The notes under the pieces were generated by a model that did no database searches, was not told where the DNA came from, and saw only the letters and a program-made list of their open reading frames with translations. A program made the position numbers and the translations under genes. A stretch of DNA of 64,000 nucleotides, from assembly GCF_001658025.2 (NCBI RefSeq), contig NZ_CP014007.2, positions 1 to 64,000 on the forward strand, in the 5' to 3' direction. Of this stretch, positions 51,267 through 59,517 are shown one piece after another. The DNA comes from Kosakonia oryzae. Lineage in GTDB: Bacteria > Pseudomonadota > Gammaproteobacteria > Enterobacterales > Enterobacteriaceae. Each line of letters opens with the position of its first letter. Position 1 is the first letter of the stretch.

Positions 51267-52202
51267 ATGATTCGCCTGGAAGATGTCACGCTGTTTGTTC
51301 GCTCGGCCATACTGGGCAGTTTTTCCAATGCCGCTCGGGAAGCCGGATTACTGCCGGGCCAGGTCAGCGCCGCCGTCAACCGGCTGGAGCGCGATCTGGA
51401 TAAGCGCCTGTTTGTGCGCTCAACGCGCAGCCTGCGTCTGACCGCGGAAGGAGAAAAATATCTGCCCTTCGCCCAGGAGATGCTGGAAGTGGTGCAGGCG
51501 GGCGCTGAAAGCTTGCACAGCGGCGATAACGAGATCCGTGGCGAATTGCGCGTTGCCGTTCCTTCGGACATTGGCCGCAATGTCTTGCTGCCGCTGATCA
51601 CCCGTTTTTGCCAGCAGTACCCGAAAATTTCGCTGCGCCTGTCGCTTTCCGATCAGATAAGCGATGTCTTTCGCGATCCGGTCGACATTGCCATTCGCTA
51701 CGGCGTGCTGGATAACAGCAGCTATGTTGCGCTGCCGGTGGCCGAGGATAATCGCCGTGTGCTGGCCGCTTCCCCTGATTATCTGGCACAACACGGTCGC
51801 CCAACAACGCTGGATGAAGTGGTGAATCACCACTGTCTGTTATTCACCATGAACAACCAGGTGTATGACAAATGGAGCTTTCCGGAAAACGGCATGCGGC
51901 GTCAGCTTATTGTTAAAAGCCGTATGTTGTGTGATGACGCGGATATTGCCCGCCGCTGGGCGCTGGACGGAATGGGCATCGTCTATAAATCCTGGATCGA
52001 TATCAGCGCGGATGTGCTGGCAGGCCGGCTGGAGGTGCTGCTGCCGCAGCATGCTGGCGAAGCCGCGCCGCTGAATCTGGTGTGCCCGCACCGCAAACAG
52101 TTCAACCCGGCCATTCGCCACCTGCATAGCGTACTGCGCGAAAATCTGCGACCGATCACCGCGTTATTGCAGACGCATCCGGTGTTTAAACCGCACGGAT
52201 GA
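51267..52202 (+). CDS. LysR-family transcriptional regulator
   Basis: Regulator of 311 residues. It has an N-terminal winged helix (LEDVTLFVRSAILGSFSNAARE, VSAAVNRLERDLDKRLFVRSTR) and a periplasmic-binding-like effector domain of the CrgA/quinone-responsive subgroup (IRGELRVAVPSDIGRNVLLP). GGGAG precedes the ATG. It probably regulates the divergent nitroreductase and perhaps the aldo/keto reductase downstream. Confidence 0.94.
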   Translation: MIRLEDVTLFVRSAILGSFSNAAREAGLLPGQVSAAVNRLERDLDKRLFVRSTRSLRLTAEGEKYLPFAQEMLEVVQAGAESLHSGDNEIRGELRVAVPSDIGRNVLLPLITRFCQQYPKISLRLSLSDQISDVFRDPVDIAIRYGVLDNSSYVALPVAEDNRRVLAASPDYLAQHGRPTTLDEVVNHHCLLFTMNNQVYDKWSFPENGMRRQLIVKSRMLCDDADIARRWALDGMGIVYKSWIDISADVLAGRLEVLLPQHAGEAAPLNLVCPHRKQFNPAIRHLHSVLRENLRPITALLQTHPVFKPHG

Positions 52203-52281
52203 CCAAAAAACGCACGGCTCAGCAGGCCAGGATTAAAGTCTTTGCGTAAACAGATACGCTATTTCACGGAGGTATGAGCAA

Positions 52282-53235
52282 ATGGCTTTACGTTCACTGG
52301 GTACAACTGGCTTGCAGATCCCCGCACTGGTTTTTGGCGGCAATGTTTTCGGCTGGACGGTAGATGAAAAGCAGAGCTTCAGCCTGCTGGACGCGCTTTT
52401 CGAACGCGGCTTTACCGCGATTGATACCGCCGATGTCTATTCGGCATGGGCACCGGGCAACAAAGGCGGCGAATCAGAAACCATTATCGGCAAATGGCTG
52501 GCGGCGCATCCGGGCGCGCGCGACAAAGTGACACTCTTTACCAAAGTGGGAGCCGATCTGCGCGAACCGGGTAAAAAAGGGCTTTCCGCCCGCTGGATAG
52601 CGCAGGCGGTTGAGGATTCACTGCGCCGTCTGCAAACCGACTATATCGATCTCTACTTTTCCCACTGGCCGGATAACGACACGCCGTATGAGGAAACCCT
52701 TGGCGCGTATGAGAAGCTGCTGAAAGCGGGGAAAATCCGCGCCGTCGGCGCGTCGAACCTCAATGCGGAGCAACTGGCGGAATCGCTAAAAGTGGCGGAT
52801 GCGAAAGGGTTGCCGCGCTACCAGGTGCTGCAACCGGAATACAACCTCTACGATCGTTCCGGTTTTGAAGGCGCGTTGCAGAACTTAACGGTGCGGGAGA
52901 ATATCGGCGTGGTGACTTACTACAGTCTCGCTTCCGGTTTCCTCTCTGGGAAATACCGCAGCGAAAAAGATCTCAGCCAGAGCCAGCGCGGGCAGGGCAT
53001 TGCCAAATACCTGAATCCACGCGGTTTCGCCATTATTGATGCGCTGGAAACCATTGCCGCAAAACACAACGTAAAACCGGCCGAAGTCGCCCTCGCCTGG
53101 CTGATTAACCAGCCGGGCGTCACCGCGCCGATCGCCAGCGCCACCAACGTTGCCCACATTGAAAGTTTTGTCACTGCCGTAGCGTTAAACCTCTCTGCTG
53201 ATGAACTGGCAACCCTGACCAAAGCGGGCGACTGA
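52282..53235 (+). CDS. Aldo/keto reductase
   Basis: NADPH-dependent (beta/alpha)8 oxidoreductase of 317 residues. The catalytic tetrad is visible as Asp (AIDTADVY), Tyr (DVYSAWAPG), Lys (LFTKVGAD) and His (YFSHWPD); the cofactor-binding C-terminus includes PIASATNVAHIES. GGAGG lies just upstream of the ATG. Substrate unknown; possibly part of the LysR regulon. A terminator follows. Confidence 0.93.
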   Translation: MALRSLGTTGLQIPALVFGGNVFGWTVDEKQSFSLLDALFERGFTAIDTADVYSAWAPGNKGGESETIIGKWLAAHPGARDKVTLFTKVGADLREPGKKGLSARWIAQAVEDSLRRLQTDYIDLYFSHWPDNDTPYEETLGAYEKLLKAGKIRAVGASNLNAEQLAESLKVADAKGLPRYQVLQPEYNLYDRSGFEGALQNLTVRENIGVVTYYSLASGFLSGKYRSEKDLSQSQRGQGIAKYLNPRGFAIIDALETIAAKHNVKPAEVALAWLINQPGVTAPIASATNVAHIESFVTAVALNLSADELATLTKAGD

Positions 53236-53243
53236 TCCTCAGA

Positions 53244-53271
53244 GGCCCGGCGATGGAAAGCGTGCCGGGCC
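53244..53271 (+). terminator. Terminator of the aldo/keto reductase gene
   Basis: GGCCCGGC / GCCGGGCC stem followed by GGTTTTT. Confidence 0.75.
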
Positions 53272-53355
53272 GGTTTTTGACCGTCATCTGGTTAACATAT
53301 GAACGACGCTCATTTATGATGCCCTCCAGGACGCATTGCTAACAAGGATGGACGG

Positions 53356-53865
53356 GTGAGCGATTTATCGATTCAAGAGATTCATAATTTTTGCCTTGAG
53401 ACGACCCAGAAAATTATTAACGGTTTCGGGTGGGATACGCTTTCTGTTGGGGTATTGAGTGAAGATGACAGAGCTCGCCTTGAAAAGAAGATTGACTCAA
53501 GTGTCCTCAACTGGACGTGGGCAATGCAGCACTACAGGGGTTCTGCCGATGATGGGATCCTGGACATTCATTTAAAAATTGCCGATTGGGTCGATCCTGA
53601 TTCGCTGCACGCCGTTATCATTTGCAAATATGATTTTCGACGTAACGAGTTTGCTATTTGTATGCTCGAAAACTTTATTGCTCATGAAGACACGGTTTTA
53701 ACAGGCAATGTGCTGGTAATCGCACTTATTTACTCAACAACTTTTTGCGACATGGTGGGCCTTGAAGAGATTTACCTTCAGGATCCGATCGTTGCAGCTC
53801 AACCCCATTATAGAGCCTATGGTTTTGCGCATGCTGCAAACGCTCATAACAGGATGTCAGCGTAA
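53356..53865 (+). CDS. Hypothetical protein
   Basis: A 169-residue acidic protein started by GTG at 53356, with AAGGA about 8 bases upstream. I do not recognise a family. It appears globular and cytosolic, with no signal peptide; alternating hydrophobic strands (LHAVIICKYDF, FAICMLENFI) and one hydrophobic helix (VLTGNVLVIALIYSTTF) are visible. It looks more A+T-rich than its neighbours, as expected of an acquired gene. An immunity-type or toxin-partner role is possible but not shown. Confidence 0.65.
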   Translation: MSDLSIQEIHNFCLETTQKIINGFGWDTLSVGVLSEDDRARLEKKIDSSVLNWTWAMQHYRGSADDGILDIHLKIADWVDPDSLHAVIICKYDFRRNEFAICMLENFIAHEDTVLTGNVLVIALIYSTTFCDMVGLEEIYLQDPIVAAQPHYRAYGFAHAANAHNRMSA

Positions 53866-54019
53866 GTGTTTGATATACTTGAGACTATTCGACGGAAAAT
53901 GAATGGGACCGTTGCTGGCGAAGAGTAACGGATACCGTTATGTGCCGAGCCGGTTGTTTGTTAAGTGAGCAGGGATAAGATAGTATTGCGTCATGGCTGA
54001 AAGCCGGACAGGAGGCGTT

Positions 54020-54193
54020 ATGATCACGCAAAAGAAAAAAATCGATTCCGTAAAAGCGATGGCTGCGGCCAAACGCTCTGAAGATTTTTGGTCCGCCATT
54101 GATAGTAGCAAGCTTGCTAAATTCGGTAAAAATAACAAAGAGATGGATATTGTAGGGCTGGCAAAGAAGGCGAAATTCGCCAGGACCGCCTGA
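54020..54193 (+). CDS. Small basic hypothetical protein
   Basis: A 57-residue Lys/Ala-rich protein (MITQKKKIDSVKAMAAAKRS at the start). The ATG at 54020 has a near-ideal GGAGG site 5 bases upstream, and a clean terminator follows the stop by 20 bases, so it is probably a real gene. It is helical and basic; no domain recognised. Confidence 0.65.
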   Translation: MITQKKKIDSVKAMAAAKRSEDFWSAIDSSKLAKFGKNNKEMDIVGLAKKAKFARTA

Positions 54194-54212
54194 TTAGTTT
54201 TAAGTAGAGAGA

Positions 54213-54242
54213 TAAGGCTCCCACAGGGAGCCTTATTTTTTT
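54213..54242 (+). terminator. Rho-independent terminator after the small basic protein gene
   Basis: TAAGGCTCCC / GGGAGCCTTA, 10-bp perfect stem with ACA loop and a long T-run. Confidence 0.9.
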
Positions 54243-54311
54243 ACCCTCTCCGTTCTCTTGTAGGGTAACGCGAACAGATTGCGCTAATGCGACAAGAGTT
54301 AGCAGCTTATC

Positions 54312-55082
54312 TCAAAGCTGACTCACCTGCGCCCGCCTACCCAGCGCCATACAGATCATCGGCAGCGGCAGCGTAACGATCAGCAGCAGCCACAGCAGGG
54401 TATAAACGGAATCGACGCCGTCGTTTTGCAGGTTGGTGTAGAGCTTGACCGGAATCCCCTGCGGAAAGTAAGCGAAGATCATCACAATGCCGAACTCGCC
54501 AACCGCCCGCACCCAGGCCAGCGCAATAGCCGAGGCCAGCCCTGGCATCGCCATTGGCAGCGCCAGATAGCGAAAGCGCTGCCAGCCGCCCGCGCCAAGC
54601 GTCTGCCCGGCTTCAAGAATCGTTTTCGGTACGGTGCTGAAGGCGCTGCGCGCCACCACAATAAAGTAGGGAAGTGCGCCGTAAAGTTGCGCCAGCACAA
54701 AGGCGGCAGGATTGTTGACCAGCGTCATGCCGACCTGCGACAGCCACTGACCAAACAGGCCGTACGGCCCCCATGCAGAAACCAGCAAAATGCCCATCGA
54801 CAGCGGCGGCGTCAGCAGCGGAACCATCACCAGCAGCTCGGCGATCAGACGTTTGCGCCCGGTAGCTCGCGCCAACCACCAGGCTACCGGCAGGCCGATC
54901 AGGATAATCAGGCACAGGGCCAGCAGCCCAAGGCCGAGCGACACGGCAATCGCATGGTCATCCCGCCAGGCAAGCCGGAAGTGGCCCCACGGCGTTTCAT
55001 GCAGCAGGGTAACAAACGGAATGCACAACAGCAGCAATGCGGGAAGCGACAACCAGCCCGCCATACGCCCGGCCTGGCGCAT
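54312..55082 (-). CDS. ABC transporter permease, molybdate/tungstate/sulfate type
   Basis: Inner-membrane permease of 256 residues with about six helices of the ModB/CysT/WtpB class. The EAA coupling motif is EAGQTLGAGGWQRFRYLALPMAMPG. Its start overlaps the stop of the upstream binding-protein gene by one base. No ATPase gene follows: the gene ends 3' to a non-coding stretch. It must use an ATPase encoded elsewhere, for example ModC (inference). Confidence 0.9.
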   Translation of the reverse strand: MRQAGRMAGWLSLPALLLLCIPFVTLLHETPWGHFRLAWRDDHAIAVSLGLGLLALCLIILIGLPVAWWLARATGRKRLIAELLVMVPLLTPPLSMGILLVSAWGPYGLFGQWLSQVGMTLVNNPAAFVLAQLYGALPYFIVVARSAFSTVPKTILEAGQTLGAGGWQRFRYLALPMAMPGLASAIALAWVRAVGEFGIVMIFAYFPQGIPVKLYTNLQNDGVDSVYTLLWLLLIVTLPLPMICMALGRRAQVSQL

Positions 55083-56011
55083 CAGCGATACAGCGCGTTG
55101 CCTTTCGGCGCGGCGTAACCATATTGGTTAAAGATCCGTTGCCCCTGCGCACTTTGCATAAATTCAACGAATTTCTTCGCCTGATCGGTGCCGTTTGGCG
55201 CGTTCTTCAGCACTGCCGCATAGAACACCATCGGCTGCGTGTGCAGGGTTTGATCTTTACCTGCGCTATCTTTAATGGTGAAACTGACGGTGTCATACCA
55301 CTGCTTCGCCAGCGCCGGGTTGCTGAGGTTGATCTCATCCGGCAGCGCGACATATGGCAGATGGGCGGAACGCACTTCGCTTTCGTAACCGGCTGCAGCG
55401 TCAATCTGGCCGCTCTCGAGGCGCGCCAGCAGGCCGCCTTCCTGGTGAGTCTGTTCCGGGTTTTGCAGGTCGCCCAGCACTTTCTGCGCGATGCCCGGCT
55501 GGTGGTAATATTTTTCCGCCAGCAGCAGAGTAAAGACAATGTTCTGCCCTTTCGGATCGGCATACGGATCGGTACGGCCGAAGTGAATATCTTTCTGCGC
55601 CAGCAGCTTCAGCCAGCCGGCATCATGATGTTTACTGGAGTCGGCAAACTGCGCGGCATATTTCCCTTTCGGGCTGTACGCTATCACCATGCTGGTGCTG
55701 GCGACCGGGACGGCATCATCGATTAAGCCTGCATCTTTCAGGATTTGCATGGGGCCAGGGTTGATGGAGACAAACACGTCCGCCGTCAGTTTATGGCTCG
55801 CCAGCAAACGCGCCATCCCGTAAGCGCCCTGTCCCTGGCCCTGCCAGGCACCGTTTTCCGCTTTCGCAAACACCGGCCCCAGTCCCTGATCCATCACTTT
55901 GCCCATCGAACCGGCATAAGTGACGCGAATATCTTTTGCCAGAACGGGCGTAGCGCTAAACACCGCCAGCGCCATCACCGCTGCACACTTACCTGCCATC
56001 GTTTTCATCAT
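55082..56011 (-). CDS. Molybdate/tungstate-type ABC substrate-binding protein (WtpA/TupA-like)
   Basis: Periplasmic oxyanion-binding protein of 309 residues. The signal peptide runs to about residue 25 (VMALAVFSATPVLA). The mature start DIRVTYAGSMGKVMDQGLGPVF is typical of the WtpA/ModA superfamily, in which the Ser of YAGSM binds the anion. A ModE-like operator lies directly upstream, which supports Mo/W as ligand. The ATG has an adjacent second ATG; the first is used here. Confidence 0.87.
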   Translation of the reverse strand: MMKTMAGKCAAVMALAVFSATPVLAKDIRVTYAGSMGKVMDQGLGPVFAKAENGAWQGQGQGAYGMARLLASHKLTADVFVSINPGPMQILKDAGLIDDAVPVASTSMVIAYSPKGKYAAQFADSSKHHDAGWLKLLAQKDIHFGRTDPYADPKGQNIVFTLLLAEKYYHQPGIAQKVLGDLQNPEQTHQEGGLLARLESGQIDAAAGYESEVRSAHLPYVALPDEINLSNPALAKQWYDTVSFTIKDSAGKDQTLHTQPMVFYAAVLKNAPNGTDQAKKFVEFMQSAQGQRIFNQYGYAAPKGNALYR

Positions 56012-56017
56012 GCTTCT

Positions 56018-56041
56018 CGTTATATACCAAAGTAAATAACG
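56018..56041. promoter_or_regulatory. ModE-like operator
   Basis: CGTTATAT (56018-56025) and AATAACG (56035-56041) form a 24-base element with the same arm sequences and overall length as the ModE site of E. coli modABCD (CGTTATAT...CATAACG). It ends 7 bases before the ATG of the binding-protein gene, well placed for repression by molybdate- or tungstate-loaded ModE. The rest of the 335-base gap to 56346 shows only a short TGACA/TGTCA repeat near 56140-56155. Confidence 0.75.
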
Positions 56042-56346
56042 ATTATCTTTTCCGCACGGGGAATGAACAACGTAAGTGGCCGATTCGTTGATGTTTTGTT
56101 GAAGTTAGCGAAACGGCAGGCGGCAATTACCGTGCACTGACATCTCCTGTCAGCGAGGACGTTTATCTTTCCCTTAATAGAATCAGGGGATTGCATAGCA
56201 CGCGGAAATTTCATTTTAGTTTTCCTGTTTTCTGCCGTTAATCCCTATGAACAAAAACAAGGTTTTACCTGAAACTTCGGGCCGTGGCGCGATAGTCAGG
56301 CTGTACTTTTAACGTCTTGTGAGACTTTATTCCGGAACCCGCAGCA

Positions 56347-57228
56347 ATGAAGGAAAGTCACGACAGAAAACACGACCCGTTGATTGAGCGGCTGTGCGAA
56401 ATTTTCGCTGCGCTCTATCAGGGCAAAACCATCGATAAGGCGTGGCTGTGCGATAAATTCGGCATAACGGAACGCACGGCTTACCGCGACCTTGCGCGGC
56501 TGGGGCATATCCTCGATCAGGTTTCGCCAGGACGCTATAAACTCAGCGCCCACCTTCTTCCGACATTACACAGCGGTCATCTGGCGGAATTCGCTGACTT
56601 TACCGGCGTGGCGCATCTCTTCCCGCGGCAGGACGGACAATCGCTGCGTAACAGCATGAAACAGCGCAGCAATATCGCCTTTCACGCACCGAGCAGCCGG
56701 CAAAACCAGCAGCTTGAGCCGTTGCTTAACCAGTTAAATCAGGCCATTAGCCAGCGTACAGAAGTGGAATATCGCTACCGCGACAAAGCCCGGCGCGCGC
56801 AGCCTTACCGGCTGATTAACCAGTACGGCTTGTGGTACCTGGCGGCCATAGAAAAAGGGCAGTTAAAGGCGTTTGAAGTGGCGCGTATTGAGCGGCTAAC
56901 CAGCACCGAACAGCGCTTTGAGCTGCTCGCTGAGGTGGTCGCCGAGCTGGAAAATCATGTCGGTATTCGCTTTGGCTCGCGGGTGGAGACGGTACTGCGC
57001 GTATCGGCGCATGCCGCGGAATATGTTACCCGCCGGGCGCTGTTCCCCGCGCAACGCATTATTGAACACCACGACGACGGTAGCCTGACGCTCTCCACGG
57101 CGATCAGCGATCCGCATACGCTGTTTCGCTGGCTGCGCTACTGGCTGCCGGACATCGGCATTCTTTCGCCCGCCTCGCTGCGCGAGCAATTTGAACAGGA
57201 TTTACATACCCGTTTTCACGCCATATAG
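56347..57228 (+). CDS. WYL-domain transcriptional regulator
   Basis: Regulator of 293 residues with an N-terminal winged helix (IDKAWLCDKFGITERTAYRDLARL), a WYL ligand-sensing domain in the middle (VEYRYRDKARRAQPYRLINQ, GLWYLAAIEKGQLKAFEVARIERL) and a WCX-type C-terminal part. WYL regulators are frequent controllers of phage-defence loci (BrxR/CapW class). It stands 33 bases upstream of the AAA/ZorAB-like operon in the same direction. Confidence 0.9.
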   Translation: MKESHDRKHDPLIERLCEIFAALYQGKTIDKAWLCDKFGITERTAYRDLARLGHILDQVSPGRYKLSAHLLPTLHSGHLAEFADFTGVAHLFPRQDGQSLRNSMKQRSNIAFHAPSSRQNQQLEPLLNQLNQAISQRTEVEYRYRDKARRAQPYRLINQYGLWYLAAIEKGQLKAFEVARIERLTSTEQRFELLAEVVAELENHVGIRFGSRVETVLRVSAHAAEYVTRRALFPAQRIIEHHDDGSLTLSTAISDPHTLFRWLRYWLPDIGILSPASLREQFEQDLHTRFHAI

Positions 57229-57261
57229 CGACCGCGACGTTATCAAGGACAGGGATTTTAT

Positions 57262-58239
57262 ATGTTTGGTTCGCGTAAACCGAAACCGTTAACACAGAGA
57301 GGCGACAGTATGACATCCGGACGCATCAGCCCGCAGTTCTCCCGGCAGCGGGAAAAAGCCGATGACGAGGAGACATCCCTTTTCGCTCCAGCGATTGCGC
57401 CGCGTTTTACGCTGGAAAGCGATGTCGCCCTGGCGGCGGAAGTGATTGAACAACTGGATGAAGCGAAAGCCAAAATCGAGCACTACCAGCAGATCTACCT
57501 TGACTGGGGGTTCTCTGCCGTTGACCCGCAAGGAAAAGGTATTGTCCTTAATTTTTACGGCCCGCCAGGCACCGGAAAAACCCTGACCGCCGAGGCGCTG
57601 GCCGGTTCGCTGGCGCGCAATATCATGCTGGTGAGCATTACCGACCTGGAAAGCAAATTCATGGGCGAAACAGCGAAGAATATTGCTGCGCTTTTTCGCC
57701 AGGCCGAACGCGAAAATGCCGTATTGTTCTTTGACGAAGCCGACACGCTGCTTGGTAAACGCCTCTCTTCTGTCACGCAGGGTATTGATAATGAGGTCAA
57801 TGCCATGCGTTCCACCTTGCTTATCGAACTGGAAAAACACGCGGGTATCGTGATTTTCGCCACCAACTTTGTGAAAAATTACGATAGCGCCTTCCTGAGC
57901 CGCATCACCCATCATATCGGCTTTACCCTGCCCGGCGAGCCTGAGCGCCAGCGCATCTGGGACAAACTGCTGGTCGCGGCCATTCCACTGGCGGATGACC
58001 GCGAAACCCTGATCGCGCAGGCGGTTACCCTTTCCGATGGCCTTTCCGGGCGCGATATGCGCAATGCGATGCGGCTGGCATTGCCGAAAGCCGTTCGCAG
58101 CCCGCAACAACAACTGGCGCTGGCGCATATTGAAAGCGCGCTGACGCAGATCCGCGAAGCGTATCGCGCGATCGCCTCTTCTGCATCACACATACCTCCA
58201 CACATTGACACAGCAAGAAAAATGCTCGGCGTGAGCTAA
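57262..58239 (+). CDS. AAA+ ATPase of the ZorAB-like cluster
   Basis: Single-domain AAA+ ATPase of 325 residues, of the FtsH/spastin/26S-like classic clade. Walker A is GPPGTGKT (100-107), Walker B VLFFDEAD (154-161), followed by a sensor-1 region (IVIFATNF) and an arginine-finger-like SRI segment, then a helical lid. No protease or nuclease domain is attached. AGGG lies 7 bases before the ATG at 57262. It may remodel or assemble the membrane machine encoded downstream (inference). Confidence 0.88.
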   Translation: MFGSRKPKPLTQRGDSMTSGRISPQFSRQREKADDEETSLFAPAIAPRFTLESDVALAAEVIEQLDEAKAKIEHYQQIYLDWGFSAVDPQGKGIVLNFYGPPGTGKTLTAEALAGSLARNIMLVSITDLESKFMGETAKNIAALFRQAERENAVLFFDEADTLLGKRLSSVTQGIDNEVNAMRSTLLIELEKHAGIVIFATNFVKNYDSAFLSRITHHIGFTLPGEPERQRIWDKLLVAAIPLADDRETLIAQAVTLSDGLSGRDMRNAMRLALPKAVRSPQQQLALAHIESALTQIREAYRAIASSASHIPPHIDTARKMLGVS

Positions 58240-58251
58240 GGGATTAAAAAA

Positions 58252-59517
58252 ATGGGTTTTTTCAGTTCGGTATGCAGTTTTGCTTCCTCTGTGGTTTCCT
58301 CGGTTGGCAGCTTTGTTTCGTCGGCGGTGAGCAAGGCGAAAGAGTACGTCAGTAGCGCCATTGGCTGGATGGCGGAAAAAGCGGAAGGTTTTGTCGGTAA
58401 AGTCAGCCAGATGTGGACGCGCATTAAACCGCACATCAGCAAAGGCCGCACTTTCCTGAAGATGGTAGGCGCGTACTTTACGCATCCCTGGGTCAAAACA
58501 GCGCTGGCATTGCTGGATAAAGGGCTGGCGTGGCTGGAGAAAGCCGATAAACACCCGCTGGTGCGTCGCGCGCAGAAAGCGATTCAATGGGTGATTGACT
58601 GGTGCAAAGGCGCGCATCAGCAGCAGCTCGATAAAGCCGCGCTGGAAGAGGCTCGCCGCCATGCAGAAGCGCTGGCTGAAGCGGAACGTGAACTGCATGG
58701 CGAGGAGAAATCCGCCGTTTCCGCCATTGCGATGCTGAACAACTACATGATTGCCAAAGCGGAAGTGGACATCGCCCTTGAGCGCGACGATTTGCAGGAC
58801 TTTGAATACTACCTGCGCCTGCGTGCGGTGCAGAAACTGCTGGCGTTTTACGAAAGCCGTATGGAATCCGTTACCCGTGTGGAAGAGATTGATGATGACC
58901 TGCTGTTTATCATTTTCGCCGCTAACCGACTGATTAAACAGGATGCGGAGTTCAGCGAAGCGCACACACTACAACTGGATGCGCTGACGACTCGTCAGTT
59001 CGGTAAGCCGATCATTCCGTTTATCTTTGAAGAGATGATCATCGCCTGGGAGAAAAGCCGCCAGTTACTGGAGGCGGATTGGGAACGCGATAGCAAGGTG
59101 CTCTCCCGCAGCCGCATGCTGCGCGATCGCTTGTTGCGCGCCCAGAACAATGAAACGTTGAGCGCGGAAGATATGGCTATGCTCAACGACTTGCAGATTT
59201 CCCTGCCGCGCGAAGAACAAGAACTGAATGCGCTGGAAGATACCTTGCAGGCGCGTCGCTGTTACGTGAATGCGGCCGAAGGCTTCCTGCAAATGCTGGA
59301 AAAAGACGAACAGCAACTGATTGATGAAGGAAATGAATTTCTGCTGGAGCGCGGCGCGGAAGTGGGGCGTCTGCTGATTCAGTGTTCGCAGGATAACCGC
59401 CCGTGGTCGGCGCTCTCGACGGAAGAACAGTATCTGATCAATGACTTTGCGATCATCTTTGCCAACGATTGCGAACAACGTACCGAAAAAGGGCTGATGG
59501 TTGAGGTGATGGCATGA
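58252..59517 (+). CDS. Large helical/coiled-coil protein of the ZorAB-like cluster
   Basis: Unrecognised 421-residue protein. The first 55 residues are an unusual Ser/Val-rich amphipathic stretch (MGFFSSVCSFASSVVSSVGS...), which could associate with membrane or self-assemble. The remainder is almost entirely charged helix, including a coiled-coil-like section near 125-150 (ALEEARRHAEALAEAERELH). No enzyme motif is seen. It overlaps the ZorA-like gene by 4 bases, so the two products are likely made together and may interact. Confidence 0.75.
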   Translation: MGFFSSVCSFASSVVSSVGSFVSSAVSKAKEYVSSAIGWMAEKAEGFVGKVSQMWTRIKPHISKGRTFLKMVGAYFTHPWVKTALALLDKGLAWLEKADKHPLVRRAQKAIQWVIDWCKGAHQQQLDKAALEEARRHAEALAEAERELHGEEKSAVSAIAMLNNYMIAKAEVDIALERDDLQDFEYYLRLRAVQKLLAFYESRMESVTRVEEIDDDLLFIIFAANRLIKQDAEFSEAHTLQLDALTTRQFGKPIIPFIFEEMIIAWEKSRQLLEADWERDSKVLSRSRMLRDRLLRAQNNETLSAEDMAMLNDLQISLPREEQELNALEDTLQARRCYVNAAEGFLQMLEKDEQQLIDEGNEFLLERGAEVGRLLIQCSQDNRPWSALSTEEQYLINDFAIIFANDCEQRTEKGLMVEVMA

